Program-made: the position numbers and the translations under genes | The notes under the pieces: generated by a model | What the model was told of the DNA's origin: nothing | The model's input: the letters and a program-made list of their open reading frames with translations, nothing else | Databases searched by the model: none | NCBI GenBank assembly: GCA_033782935.1 | Contig: JAWQEG010000488.1 | Location: 1,054,001 to 1,118,000, forward strand | Direction: 5' to 3' | Source: Petrolisthes cinctipes | Lineage: Eukaryota; Arthropoda; Malacostraca; Decapoda; Porcellanidae | Length of the DNA: 64,000 nucleotides | Part shown: piece by piece, positions 8,579-22,803 of the stretch | How positions within the stretch are numbered: the first letter of the stretch is position 1 | Layout of the letters: each line of letters starts with the position of its first letter

Positions 8579-11500
8579 GTGTTAGAGTATTTTCAAAATA
8601 CAGGCCAAAAACATACTGAAAATCGATCTTTTAGGTGCACAAAGTCAATATGTGCATGTATCTTCTGTACCCGTTTATATCTCAAATTCAGGCTCAAAAC
8701 ACCCGAAAATTCAATATTTTGGGGTCCCAGAAGCAATCTGTACAGTGCTAGAATATTTTCAAAATATAGGCTAAAAACATGCTAAAAATCGATCTTTTAG
8801 GTGCCAAAAAGTCGATATCTCAAATTCAGTCCCAAAACACCCGAAAATTCGATATTTAGGGGTCCCAGAAGCGATCTGTACATGCCTACTCCGTGTTAGA
8901 GTATTTTCAAAATACATGCTCAAAACATACTGAAAATCGTTCTTTTAGGTGCACAAAAGTCGATATGTGCATGCATCTTCAGTACCCGTTTATATCTCAA
9001 ATTCAGGCTTAAAAACACCCGAAAATTCGATATTTTGGGTTCCCAGAAGCGATCTGTACATGCCTACTCCGTGTTAGAGTATTTTCAAAATTCAGGCCCA
9101 AAACATGCTGAAAATCGATATTTTTGGTGCCCAAAGTCGATATGTGCATGCATCTTCTGTACCCGTTTATATCTCAAATTCTGGACCTAAATACCCGAAA
9201 ATTCGATATTTTGGGGTCCCAGAAGCGATCTGAACATGCCTACTCCGTGTTAGAGTATTTTCAAAATTCAGGCCCAAAACATGCTGAAAATCGATATTTT
9301 TGGTGCCCAAAGTCAATATGTGCATGTATCTTCTGTACCCGTTTATATCTCAAATTCAGGCTCAAAACAACCGAAAAATCAATATTTTGGGGTCCCAGAA
9401 GCAATCTGTACTTGCCTACTCAGTGTTAGAGTATTTTCAAAATACAGGCCAAAAACATACTGAAAATCGATCTTTTAGGTGCCCAAAAGTCGATATGTGC
9501 ATGCATCTTCTGTACCCGTTTATATCTCAAATTCTGGCCCTAAACACCCGAAAATTCGATATTTTGGGGTCCCAGAAGCGATCTGTACATGCCTACTCCG
9601 TGTTAGAGTATTTTCAAAATTCAGGCCCAAAACATGCTGAAAATCGATATTTTTGGTGCCCAAAGTCAATATGTGCATGTATCTTCTGTACCCGTTTATA
9701 TCTCAAATTCAGGCTCAAAACACCCGAAAATTCAATATTTTGGGGTCCCAGAAGCAATCTGTACAGTGCTAGAATATTTTCAAAATATAGGCTAAAAACA
9801 TGCTAAAAATCGATCTTTTAGGTGCCAAAAAGTCGATATCTTAAATTCAGTCCCAAAACACCCGAAAATTCGATATTTAGGGGTTCCAGAAGCGATCTGT
9901 ACATGCCTACTCCGTGTTAGAGTATTTTCAAAATACATGCTCAAAACATACCGAAAATCGATCTTTTAGGTGCACAAAAGTCGATATGTGCATGCATCTT
10001 CAGTACCCGTTTATATCTCAAATTCAGGCTCAAAACACCCGAAAATTCGATATTTTGGGGTCCCAGAAGCGATCTGTACATGCCTACTCCGTGTTAGAGT
10101 ATTTTCAAAGTATCTTCTGTACCCGTTTATATCTCAAATTCAGGCTCAAAACACCCGAAAATTCAATATTTTGGGGTCCCAGAAGCAATCTGTACAGTGC
10201 TAGAATATTTTCAAAATATAGGCTAAAAACATGCTAAAAATCGATCTTTTAGGTGCGTAAAAGTCGATATCTCAAATTCAGTCCCAAAACACCCGAAAAT
10301 TCGATATTTAGGGGTCCCAGAAGCGATCTGTACATGCCTACTCCGTGTTAGAGTATTTTCAAAATACATGCTCAAAACATACTGAAAATCGATCTTTTAG
10401 GTGCACAAAAGTCGATATGTACATATATCTTCTGTACCCGTTTATATCTCAAATTCAGGCTCAAAACACGCGAAAATTCAATATTTTGGGGTCCCAGAAG
10501 CAATCTGTACATGGCTACACAGTGCTAGAATATTTTTAAAATATAGGCTAAAAACATGCTAAAAATCGACATTTTAGGTGCCAAAAAATCGATATCTCAA
10601 ATTCAGTCCCAAAACACCCGAAAATTCGATATTTAGAGGTCCCAGAAGGTATCTGTACATGCCTACTCCGTGTTAGAGTATTTTCAAAATACAGGCCAAA
10701 AACATACTGAAAATCGATCTTTTTGGTGCCCAAAAGTCGATATGTGCATGCATCTTCAGTACCCGTTTATATCTCAAATTCTGGCCCTAAACACCCGAAA
10801 ATTCGATATTTTGGGGTCCCAGAAGCGATCTGTACATGCCTACTCCGTGTTAGAGTATTTTCAAAATTCAGGCCCAAAACATGCTGAAAATCGATATTTT
10901 TGGTGCCCAAAGTCAATATGTGCATGTATCTTCTGTACCCGTTTATATCTCAAATTCAGGCTCAAAACACCCGAAAATTCAATATTTTGGGGTCCCAGAA
11001 GCAATCTGTACATGCCTACTCAGTGCTAGAATATTTTCAAAACATAGGCTAAAAACATGCTGAAAATCGATCTTTTAGTGCCAAAAAGTCGATATCTCAA
11101 ATTCAGTCCCAAAACACCCGAAAATTCGATATTTAGAGGTCCCAGAAGGTATCTGTACATGCCTACTCCGTGTTAGAGTATTTTCAAAATACGGGCCAAA
11201 AACATACTGAAAATCGATCTTTTAGGTGCCCAAAAGTCGATATGTGCATGCATCTTCTGTACCCGTTTATATCTCAAATTCTGGACCTAAACACCCGAAA
11301 ATTCGATATTTTGGGGTCCCAGAAGCGATCTGAACATGACTACTCTGTGTTAGAGTATTTTCAAAATTCAGGCCCAAAACATGCTGAAAATCGATATTTT
11401 TGGTGCCCAAAGTCAATATGTGCATGTATCTTCTGTACCCGTTTATATCTCAAATTCAGGCTCAAAACACCCGAAAATTCAATATTTTGGGGTCCCAGAA

Positions 11501-14500
11501 GCAATCTGTACATGCCTACTCAGTGCTAGAATATTTTCAAAATATAGGCTAAAAACATGCTAAAAATCGATCTTTTAGGTGCCAAAAAGTCGATATCTCA
11601 AATTCAGTCCCAAAACACCCGAAAATTCGATATTTAGGGGTCCCAGAAGCGATCTGTACATGCCTACTCCGTGTTAGAGTATTTTCAAAATACATGCTCA
11701 AAATATACTGAAAATCGATCTTTTAGGTGCACAAAAGTCGATATGTGCATGCATCTTCAGTACCCGTTTATATCTCAAATTCAGGCTCAAAACACCCGAA
11801 AATTCAATATTTTGGGGTCCCAGAAGCAATCTGTACATGCCTACTCAGTGTTAGAGTATTTTCAAAATACAGGCCCAAAACATGCTGAAAATCGATATTT
11901 TAGATGCCCAAAGTCAATATGTGCATGTATCTTCTGTACCCGTTTATATCTCAAATTCAGGTTCAAAACACCCGAAAATTCAATATTTTGGGGTCCCAGA
12001 AGCAATCTGTACATGCCTACTCAGTGCTTGAATATTTTCAAAATATAGGCTAAAAACATGCTAAAAATCGATCTTTTAGGTGCCAAAAAGTCGATATCTC
12101 AAATTCAGTCCCATAACACCCGAAATTTCGATATTTAGAGGTCCCAGAAGGTATCTGTACATGCCTACTCCGTGTTAGAGTATTTTCAAAATACAGGCCA
12201 AAAACATACTGAAAATCGATCTTTTAGGTGCACAAAAGTCGATATGTGCATGCATCTTTTGTACCCGTTTATATCTCAAATTCTGGCCCTAAACACCCGA
12301 AAATTCGATATTTTGGGGTCCCAGAAGCGATCTGTACATGCCTACTCCGTGTTAGAGTATTTTCAAAATTCAGGCCCAAAACATGCTGAAAATCGATATT
12401 TTTGGTGCCCAAAGTCAATATGTGCATGTATCTTCTGTACCCGTTTATATCTCAAATTCAGGCTCAAAACACCCGAAAATTCAATATTTTGGGGTCCCAG
12501 AAGCAATCTGTACAGTGCTAGAATATTTTCAAAATATAGGCTAAAAACATGCTAAAAATCGACATTTTAGGTGCCAAAAAGTCGATATCTCAAATTCAGT
12601 CCCAAAACACCCGAAAATTCGATATTTAGGGGTCCCAGAAGCGATCTGTACATGCCTACTCCGTGTTAGAGTATTTTCAAAATACATGCTCAAAACATAC
12701 TGAAAATCGATCTTTTAGGTGCACAAAAGTCGATATGTGCATGCTTCTTCAGTACCCGTTTATATCTCAAATTCAGGCTTAAAAACACCCGAAAATTCGA
12801 TATTTTGGGTTCCCAGAAGCGATCTGTACATGCCTACTCCGTGTTAGAGTATTTTCAAAATACATGCTCAAAACATACTGAAAATCGATCTTTTAGGTGC
12901 ACAAAAGTCGATATGTGCATGCATCTTCAGTACCCGTTTATATCTCAAATTCAGGCTCAAAACACCCGAAAATTCGATATTTTGGGGTCCCAGAAGCGAT
13001 CTGTACATGCCTACTCCGTGTTAGAGTATTTTCAAAGTATCTTCTGTACCCGTTTATATCTCAAATTCAGGATCAAAACACCCGAAAATTCAATATTTTG
13101 GGGTCCCAGAAGCAATCTGTACATGCCTACTCAGTGTTAGAGTATTTTCAAAATACAGGCCCAAAACATGCTGAAAATCGATATTTTAGATGCCCAAAGT
13201 CAATATGTGCATGTATCTTCTGTACCCGTTTATATCTCAAATTCAGGCTCAAAACACCCGAAAATTCAATATTTTGGGGTCTCAGAAGCAATCTGTACAG
13301 TGCTAGAATATTTTCAAAATATAGGGTAAAAACATGCTAAAAATCGATCTTTTAAGTGCCAAAAAGTCGATATCTCAAATTCAGTCGCAAAACACCCGAA
13401 AATTCGATATTTAGGGGTCCCAGAAGCGATCTGTACATGCCTACTCCGTCTTAGAGTATTTTCAAAATACATGCTCAAAACATACTGAAAATCGATCTTT
13501 TAGGTGCATAAAAGTCGATATGTGCATGCATCTTCAGTACCCGTTTATATCTCAAATTCAGGCTCAAAACACCCGAAAATTCAATATTTTGGGGTCCCAG
13601 AAGCAATCTGTACATGCCTACTCAGTGTTAGAGTATTTTCAAAATACAGGCCCAAAACATGCTGAAAATCGATATTTTAGATGCCCAAAGTCAGTATGTG
13701 CATGTATCTTCTGTACCCGTTTATATCTCAAATTCAGGCTCAAAACACCCGAAAATTCAATATTTTGGGGTCCCAGAAGCAATCTGTACATGCCTACACA
13801 GTGCTAGAATATTTTCAAAATATAGGCTAAAAACATGCTAAAAATCGACATTTTAGGTGCCAAAAAATCGATATCTCAAATTCAGTCCCAAAACACCCGA
13901 AAATTCGATATTTAGAGGTCCCAGAAGGTATCTGTACATGCTTACTCCGTGTTAGAGTATTTTCAAAATACAGGCCAAAAACATACTGAAAATCGATCTT
14001 TTTGGTGCCCAAAAGTCGATATGTGCATGCATCTTCTGTACCCGTTTATATCTCAAATTCAGGCTCAAAACACCCGAAAATTCAATATTTTGGGGTCCCA
14101 GAAGCAATCTGTACATGCCTACTCAGTGTTAGAGTATTTTCAAAATACAGGCCCAAAACATGCTGAAAATCGATATTTTAGATGCCCAAAGTCAGTATGT
14201 GCATGTATCTTCTGTACCCGTTTATATCTCAAATTCAGGCTCAAAACACCCGAAAATTCAATATTTTGGGGTCCCAGAAGCAATCTGTACATGCCTACAC
14301 AGTGCTAGAATATTTTCAAAATATAGGCTAAAAACATGCTAAAAATCGACATTTTAGGTGCCAAAAAATCGATATCTCAAATTCAGTCCCAAAACACCCG
14401 AAAATTCGATATTTAGAGGTCCCAGAAGGTATCTTTACATGCTTACTCCGTGTTAGAGTATTTTCAAAATACAGGCCAAAAACATACTGAAAATCGATCT

Positions 14501-14950
14501 TTTAGGTGCCCAAAAGTCGATATGTGCATGCATCTTCTGTACCCGTTTATATCTCAAATTCAGGCTCAAAACACCCGAAAATTCAATATTTTGGGGTCCC
14601 AGAAGCAATCTGTACATGCCTACTCAGTGTTAGAGTATTTTCAAAATACAGGCCCAAAACATGCTGAAAATCGATATTTTAGATGCCAAAAGTCAATATG
14701 TGCATGTATCTTCTGTACCCGTTTATATCTCAAATTCAGGCGCAAAACACCCGAAAATTCAATATTTTGGGGTCCCAGAAGCAATCTGTACATGCCTACA
14801 CAGTGCTAGAATATTTTCAAAATATAGGCTAAAAACATGCTAAAAATCGACATTTTAGGTGCCAAAAAATCGATATCTCAAATTCAGTCCCATAACACCC
14901 GAAAATTCGATATTTAGAGGTCCCAGAAGGTATCTGTACATGCCTACTCC
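8579..14950 (+). repeat. Super-repeat copy II (6372 bp)
   Basis: Unit starts are 8579 (314 bp), 8893 (1021), 9914 (431), 10345 (325), 10670 (500), 11170 (501), 11671 (501), 12172 (491), 12663 (785), 13448 (501), 13949 (501) and 14450 (501). It aligns unit for unit with copy III. The only length changes noticed are 176 bp at the 10345 unit, 10 bp between 11170 and 17718, 1 bp in the next unit, and 178 bp in the 12663 unit, where an extra A2 monomer is present. Confidence 0.85.
10345..10521 (+). repeat. A2/B2 fusion monomer (unequal crossover product)
   Basis: The monomer begins as A2 (acatgctc, gtgcacaaaagtcg) and continues as B2 with the rare variants gtacat and aacacgcgaaaattc. Those variants mark the B monomers of the units at 3828 and 16717. 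The fused unit is 325 bp, so exactly one monomer equivalent has been lost without changing register. The corresponding unit in copy III (16717) still has A2 and B2 separate. Confidence 0.82.
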
Positions 14951-17900
14951 GTGTTAGAGTATTTTCAAAATACAGGCCAAAAACATACTGAAAATCGATC
15001 TTTTAGGTGCACAAAGTCAATATGTGCATGTATCTTCTGTACCCGTTTATATCTCAAATTCAGGCTCAAAACACCCGAAAATTCAATATTTTGGGGTCCC
15101 AGAAGCAATCTGTACAGTGCTAGAATATTTTCAAAATATAGGCTAAAAACATGCTAAAAATCGATCTTTTAGGTGCCAAAAAGTCGATATCTCAAATTCA
15201 GTCCCAAAACACCCGAAAATTCGATATTTAGGGGTCCCAGAAGCGATCTGTACAGGCCTACTCCGTGTTAGAGTATTTTCAAAATACATGCTCAAAACAT
15301 ACTGAAAATCGTTCTTTTAGGTGCACAAAAGTCGATATGTGCATGCATCTTCAGTACCCGTTTATATCTCAAATTCAGGCTTAAAAACACCCGAAAATTC
15401 GATATTTTGGGTTCCCAGAAGCGATCTGTACATGCCTACTCCGTGTTAGAGTATTTTCAAAATTCAGGCCCAAAACATGCTGAAAATCGATATTTTTGGT
15501 GCCCAAAGTCGATATGTGCATGCATCTTCTGTACCCGTTTATATCTCAAATTCTGGACCTAAATACCCGAAAATTCGATATTTTGGGGTCCCAGAAGCGA
15601 TCTGAACATGCCTACTCTGTGTTAGAGTATTTTCAAAATTCAGGCCCAAAACATGCTGAAAATCGATATTTTTGGTGCCCAAAGTCAATATGTGCATGTA
15701 TCTTCTGTACCCGTTTATATCTCAAATTCAGGCTCAAAACAACCGAAAAATCAATATTTTGGGGTCCCAGAAGCAATCTGTACTTGCCTACTCAGTGTTA
15801 GAGTATTTTCAAAATACAGGCCAAAAACATACTGAAAATCGATCTTTTAGGTGCCCAAAAGTCGATATGTGCATGCATCTTCTGTACCCGTTTATATCTC
15901 AAATTCTGGCCCTAAACACCCGAAAATTCGATATTTTGGGGTCCCAGAAGCGATCTGTACATGCCTACTCCGTGTTAGAGTATTTTCAAAATTCAGGCCC
16001 AAAACATGCTGAAAATCGATATTTTTGGTGCACAAAGTCAATATGTGCATGTATCTTCTGTACCCGTTTATATCTCAAATTCAGGCTCAAAACACCCGAA
16101 AATTCAATATTTTGGGGTCTCAGAAGCAATCTGTACAGTGCTAGAATATTTTCAAAATATAGGCTAAAAACATGCTAAAAATCGATCTTTTAGGTGCCAA
16201 AAAGTCGATATCTTAAATTCAGTCCCAAAACACCCGAAAATTCGATATTTAGGGGTTCCAGAAGCGATCTGTACATGCCTACTCCGTGTTAGAGTATTTT
16301 CAAAATACATGCTCAAAACATACTGAAAATCGATCTTTTAGGTGCACAAAAGTCGATATGTGCATGCATCTTCAGTACCCGTTTATATCTCAAATTCAGG
16401 CTCAAAACACCCGAAAATTCGATATTTTGGGGTCCCAGAAGCGATCTGTACATGCCTACTCCGTGTTAGAGTATTTTCAAAGTATCTTCTGTACCCGTTT
16501 ATATCTCAAATTCAGGCTCAAAACACCCGAAAATTCAATATTTTGGGGTCCCAGAAGCAATCTGTACAGTGCTAGAATATTTTCAAAATATAGGCTAAAA
16601 ACATGCTAAAAATCGATCTTTTAGGTGCGTAAAAGTCGATATCTCAAATTCAGTCCCAAAACACCCGAAAATTCGATATTTAGGGGTCCCAGAAGCGATC
16701 TGTACATGCCTACTCCGTGTTAGAGTATTTTCAAAATACATGCTCAAAACATACTGAAAATCGATCTTTTAGGTGCACAAAAGTCGATATGTGCATGCAT
16801 CTTCAGTACCCGTTTATATCTCAAATTCAGGATCAAAACACCTGAAAATTCAATATTTTGGGGTCTCAGAAGCAATCTGTACATGCCTACTCAGTGTTAG
16901 AGTATTTTCAAAATACAGGCCCAAAACATGCTGAAAATCGATATTTTAGATGCCCAAAGTCAATATGTACATGTATCTTCTGTACCCGTTTATATCTCAA
17001 ATTCAGGCTCAAAACACGCGAAAATTCAATATTTTGGGGTCCCAGAAGCAATCTGTACATGCCTACACAGTGCTAGAATATTTTTAAAATATAGGCTAAA
17101 AACATGCTAAAAATCGACATTTTAGGTGCCAAAAAATCGATATATCAAATTCAGTCCCAAAACACCCGAAAATTCGATATTTAGAGGTCCCAGAAGGTAT
17201 CTGTACATGCCTACTCCGTGTTAGAGTATTTTCAAAATACAGGCCAAAAACATACTGAAAATCGATCTTTTTGGTGCCCAAAAGTCGATATGTGCATGCA
17301 TCTTCAGTACCCGTTTATATCTCAAATTCTGGCCCTAAACACCCGAAAATTCGATATTTTGGGGTCCCAGAAGCGATCTGTACATGCCTACTCCGTGTTA
17401 GAGTATTTTCAAAATTCAGGCCCAAAACATGCTGAAAATCGATATTTTTGGTGCCCAAAGTCAATATGTGCATGTATCTTCTGTACCCGTTTATATCTCA
17501 AATTCAGGCTCAAAACACCCGAAAATTCAATATTTTGGGGTCCCAGAAGCAATCTGTACATGCCTACTCAGTGCTAGAATATTTTCAAAACATAGGCTAA
17601 AAACATGCTGAAAATCGATCTTTTAGTGCCAAAAAGTCGATATCTCAAATTCAGTCCCAAAACACCCGAAAATTCGATATTTAGAGGTCCCAGAAGGTAT
17701 CTGTACATGCCTACTCCGTGTTAGAGTATTTTCAAAATACGGGCCAAAAACATACTGAAAATCGATCTTTTAGGTGCCCAAAAGTCGATATGTGCATGCA
17801 TCTTCTGTACCCGTTTATATCTCAAATTCTGGACCTAAACACCCGAAAATTCGATATTTTGGGGTCCCAGAAGCGATCTGAACATGCCTACTCTGTGTTA

Positions 17901-20900
17901 GAGTATTTTCAAAATTCAGGCCCAAAACATGCTGAAAATCGATATTTTTGGTGCCCAAAGTCAATATGTGCATGTATCTTCTGTACCCGTTTATATCTCA
18001 AATTCAGGCTCAAAACACCCGAAAATTCAATATTTTGGGGTCCCAGAAGCAATCTGTACAGTGCTAGAATATTTTCAAAATATAGGCTAAAAACATGCTA
18101 AAAATCGATCTTTTAGGTGCCAAAAAGTCGATATCTCAAATTCAGTCCCAAAACACCCGAAAATTCGATATTTAGGGGTCCCAGAAGCGATCTGTACATG
18201 CCTACTCCGTGTTAGAGTATTTTCAAAATACATGCTCAAAACATACTGAAAATCGATCTTTTAGGTGCACAAAAGTCGATATGTGCATGCTTCTTCAGTA
18301 CCCGTTTATATCTCAAATTCAGGCTTAAAAACACCCGAAAATTCGATATTTTGGGTTCCCAGAAGCGATCTGTACATGCCTACTCCGTGTTAGAGTATTT
18401 TCAAAATTCAGGCTCAAAACATGCTGAAAATCGATATTTTTGGTGCCCAAAGTCAATATGTGCATGTATCTTCTGTACCCGTTTATATCTCAAATTCAGG
18501 CTCAAAACACCCGAAAATTCAATATTTTGGGGTCCCAGAAGCAATCTGTACATGCCTACACAGTGCTAGAATATTTTCAAAATATAGGCTAAAAACATGC
18601 TAAAAATCGACATTTTAGGTGCCAAAAAATCGATATCTCAAATTCAGTCCCAAAACACCCGAAAATTCGATATTTAGAGGTCCCAGAAGGTATCTGTACA
18701 TGCCTACTCCGTGTTAGAGTATTTTCAAAATACAGGCCAAAAACATACTGAAAATCGATCGTTTAGGTGCCCAAAAGTCGATATGTGCATGCATCTTCTG
18801 TACCCGTTTATATCTCAAATTCTGGCCCTAAACACCCGAAAATTCGATATTTTGGGGTCCCAGAAGCGATCTGTACATGCCTACTCCGTGTTAGAGTATT
18901 TTCAAAATTCAGGCCCAAAACATGCTGAAAATCGATATTTTTGGTGCCCAAAGTCAATATGTGCATGTATCTTCTGTACCCGTTTATATCTCAAATTCAG
19001 GCTCAAAACACCCGAAAATTCAATATTTTGGGGTCTCAGAAGCAATCTGTACAGTGCTAGAATATTTTCAAAATATAGGCTAAAAACATGCTAAAAATCG
19101 ATCTTTTAGGTGCCAAAAAGTCGATATCTCAAATTCAGTCCCAAAACACCCGAAAATTCGATATTTAGGGGTTCCAGAAGCGATCTGTACATGCCTACTC
19201 CGTGTTAGAGTATTTTCAAAATACATGCTCAAAACATACTGAAAATCGATCTTTTAGGTGCACAAAAGTCGATATGTGCATGCATCTTCAGTACCCGTTT
19301 ATATCTCAAATTCAGGCTCAAAACACCCGAAAATTCGATATTTTGGGGTCCCAGAAGCGATCTGTACATGCCTACTCCGTGTTAGAGTATTTTCAAAGTA
19401 TCTTCTGTACCCGTTTATATCTCAAATTCAGGATCAAAACACCCGAAAATTCAATATTTTGGGGTCCCAGAAGCAATCTGTACATGCCTACTCAGTGTTA
19501 GAGTATTTTCAAAATACAGGCCCAAAACATGCTGAAAATCGATATTTTAGATGCCCAAAGTCAATATGTGCATGTATCTTCTGTACCCGTTTATATCTCA
19601 AATTCAGGCTCAAAACACCCGAAAATTCAATATTTTGGGGTCTCAGAAGCAATCTGTACAGTGCTAGAATATTTTCAAAATATAGGGTAAAAACATGCTA
19701 AAAATCGATCTTTTAAGTGCCAAAAAGTCGATATCTCAAATTCAGTCGCAAAACACCCGAAAATTCGATATTTAGGGGTCCCAGAAGCGATCTGTACATG
19801 CCTACTCCGTCTTAGAGTATTTTCAAAATACATGCTCAAAACATACTGAAAATCGATCTTTTAGGTGCATAAAAGTCGATATGTGCATGCATCTTCAGTA
19901 CCCGTTTATATCTCAAATTCAGGCTCAAAACACCCGAAAATTCAATATTTTGGGGTCCCAGAAGCAATCTGTACATGCCTACTCAGTGTTAGAGTATTTT
20001 CAAAATACAGGCCCAAAACATGCTGAAAATCGATATTTTAGATGCCCAAAGTCAGTATGTGCATGTATCTTCTGTACCCGTTTATATCTCAAATTCAGGC
20101 TCAAAACACCCGAAAATTCAATATTTTGGGGTCCCAGAAGCAATCTGTACATGCCTACACAGTGCTAGAATATTTTCAAAATATAGGCTAAAAACATGCT
20201 AAAAATCGACATTTTAGGTGCCAAAAAATCGATATCTCAAATTCAGTCCCAAAACACCCGAAAATTCGATATTTAGAGGTCCCAGAAGGTATCTGTACAT
20301 GCTTACTCCGTGTTAGAGTATTTTCAAAATACAGGCCAAAAACATACTGAAAATCGATCTTTTAGGTGCCCAAAAGTCGATATGTGCATGCATCTTCTGT
20401 ACCCGTTTATATCTCAAATTCAGGCTCAAAACACCCGAAAATTCAATATTTTGGGGTCCCAGAAGCAATCTGTACATGCCTACTCAGTGTTAGAGTATTT
20501 TCAAAATACAGGCCCAAAACATGCTGAAAATCGATATTTTAGATGCCCAAAGTCAGTATGTGCATGTATCTTCTGTACCCGTTTATATCTCAAATTCAGG
20601 CTCAAAACACCCGAAAATTCAATATTTTAGGGTCCCAGAAGCAATCTGTACATGCCTACACAGTGCTAGAATATTTTCAAAATATAGGCTAAAAACATGC
20701 TAAAAATCGACATTTTAGGTGCCAAAAAATCGATATCTCAAATTCAGTCCCAAAACACCCGAAAATTCGATATTTAGAGGTCCCAGAAGGTATCTTTACA
20801 TGCTTACTCCGTGTTAGAGTATTTTCAAAATACAGGCCAAAAACATACTGAAAATCGATCTTTTAGGTGCCCAAAAGTCGATATGTGCATGCATCTTCTG

Positions 20901-21311
20901 TACCCGTTTATATCTCAAATTCAGGCTCAAAACACCCGAAAATTCAATATTTTGGGGTCCCAGAAGCAATCTGTACATGCCTACTCAGTGTTAGAGTATT
21001 TTCAAAATACAGGCCCAAAACATGCTGAAAATCGATATTTTAGATGCCAAAAGTCAATATGTGCATGTATCTTCTGTACCCGTTTATATCTCAAATTCAG
21101 GCGCAAAACACCCGAAAATTCAATATTTTGGGGTCCCAGAAGCAATCTGTACATGCCTACACAGTGATAGAATATTTTCAAAATATAGGCTAAAAACATG
21201 CTAAAAATCGACATTTTAGGTGCCAAAAAATCGATATCTCAAATTCAGTCCCAAAACACCCGAAAATTCGATATTTAGAGGTCCCAGAAGGTATCTGTAC
21301 ATGCCTACTCC
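14951..21311 (+). repeat. Super-repeat copy III (6361 bp)
   Basis: Unit starts are 14951 (314 bp), 15265 (1021), 16286 (431), 16717 (501), 17218 (500), 17718 (491), 18209 (502), 18711 (491), 19202 (607), 19809 (501), 20310 (501) and 20811 (501). The copy follows copy II directly. Shared rare variants include gtcttagag at 13448 and 19809, gcataaaag at 13507 and 19868, and tatctttacatgc at 14431 and 20792. Correspondence ends at 21312, where a different unit type begins. Confidence 0.85.
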
Positions 21312-22803
21312 GTGTTAGAGTATTTTCAAAATACAGGCCAAAAACATATTGAAAATCGATCTTTTAGGTGCACAAAAGTCGATATGTGCATGCATCTTCT
21401 GTACACGTTTATATCTCAAATTCTGGCCCTAAACACCCGAAAATTCGATATTTTGGGGTCCCAGAAGCGATCTGTACATGCCTACTCCGTGTTAGAGTAT
21501 TTTCAAAATTCAGGCCCAAAACATGCTGAAAATCGATATTTTTGGTGCCCAAAGTCAATATGTGCATGTATCTTCTGTACCCGTTTATATCTCAAATTCA
21601 GGCTCAAAACACCCGAAAATTCAATATTTTGGGGTCCCAGAAGCAATCTGTACAGTGCTAGAATATTTTCAAAATATAGGCTAAAAACATGCTAAAAATC
21701 GATCTTTTAGGTGCCAAAAAGTCGATATCTCAAATTCTGTCCCAAAACACCCGAAAATTCGATATTTAGGGGTCCCAGAAGCGATCTGTACATGCCTACT
21801 CCGTGTTAGAGTATTTTCAAAATACAGGCCAAAAACATACTGAAAATCGATCTTTTAGGTGCCCAAAAGTCGATATGTGCATGCATCTTCTGTACCCGTT
21901 TATATCTCAAATTCAGGCTCAAAACACCCAAAAATTCGATATTTTGGGGTCCCAGAAGTGATCTGTACATGCCTACTCCGTGTTAGAGTAATTTCAAAAT
22001 TCAGGCAAAAAACATGCTGAAAATCAATATTTTTGGCGCCCAAAGTCAATATGTGCATGTATCTTCTGTACCCGTTTATATCTCAAATTCAGGCTCAAAA
22101 CACCCGAAAATTCAATATTTTGGGGTCCCAGAAGCAATCTGTATATGCCTACTCAGTGCTAGAATATTTTCAAAATATAGGCTAAAAACATGCTGAAAAT
22201 CGATCTTTTAGTGCCAAAAAGTCGATATCTCAAATTCAGTCCCAAAACACCCGAAAATTCGATATTTAGGGGTCCCAGAAGCGATCTGTACATGCCTACT
22301 CCGTGTTAGAGTATTTTCAAAATACATGCTCAAAACATACTGAAAATCGATCTTTTAGGTGCACAAAAGTCGATATGTGCATGCATCTTCAGTACCCGTT
22401 TATATCTCAAATTCAGGCTCAAAACACCCGAAAATTCAATATTTTGGGGTCCCAGAAGCAATCTGTACATGCCTACTCAGTGTTAGAGTATTTTCAAAAT
22501 ACAGGCCCAAAACATGCTGAAAATCGATATTTTAGATGCCCAAAGTCAGTATGTGCATGTATCTTCTGTACCCGTTTATATCTCAAATTCAGGCTCAAAA
22601 CACCCGAAAATTCAATATTTTGGGGTCCCAGAAGCAATCTGTACATGCCTACACAGTGCTAGAATATTTTCAAAATATAGGCTAAAAACATGCTAAAAAT
22701 CGACATTTTAGGTGCCAAAAAATCGATATCTCAAATTCAGTCCCAAAACACCCGAAAATTCGATATTTAGAGGTCCCAGAAGGTATCTGTACATGCTTAC
22801 TCC
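20811..22803 (+). repeat. Four-HOR block, copy 1 (1993 bp)
   Basis: Units start at 20811 (501 bp), 21312 (491), 21803 (500) and 22303 (501). Private markers are caggcgcaaaac in the first unit, catattgaaaatcg and gtacacgtttat in the second, and ggcaaaaaacatgc, ggcgcccaaag and gtatatgcc in the third. The first unit also ends super-repeat copy III, so the block arose overlapping that boundary. Confidence 0.85.

Noticed and set aside
9300..9806. Open frame of 168 codons, also at 15672-16178, and many of 60-127 codons along the + strand
   Set aside because: They recur with the satellite period, several frames are open at once, many start with GTG, and 1-10 bp indels shift them freely. Class C always supplies a stop. 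Nothing distinguishes codon positions, so these are by-products of the repeat.
13448..14950. Possible assembly collapse or expansion artefact behind the 6.4 kb super-repeats
   Set aside because: Copies II and III differ by several indels and substitutions, so they are not a simple duplicated contig. Raw reads would still be needed for the near-identical 29913-30912 pair.
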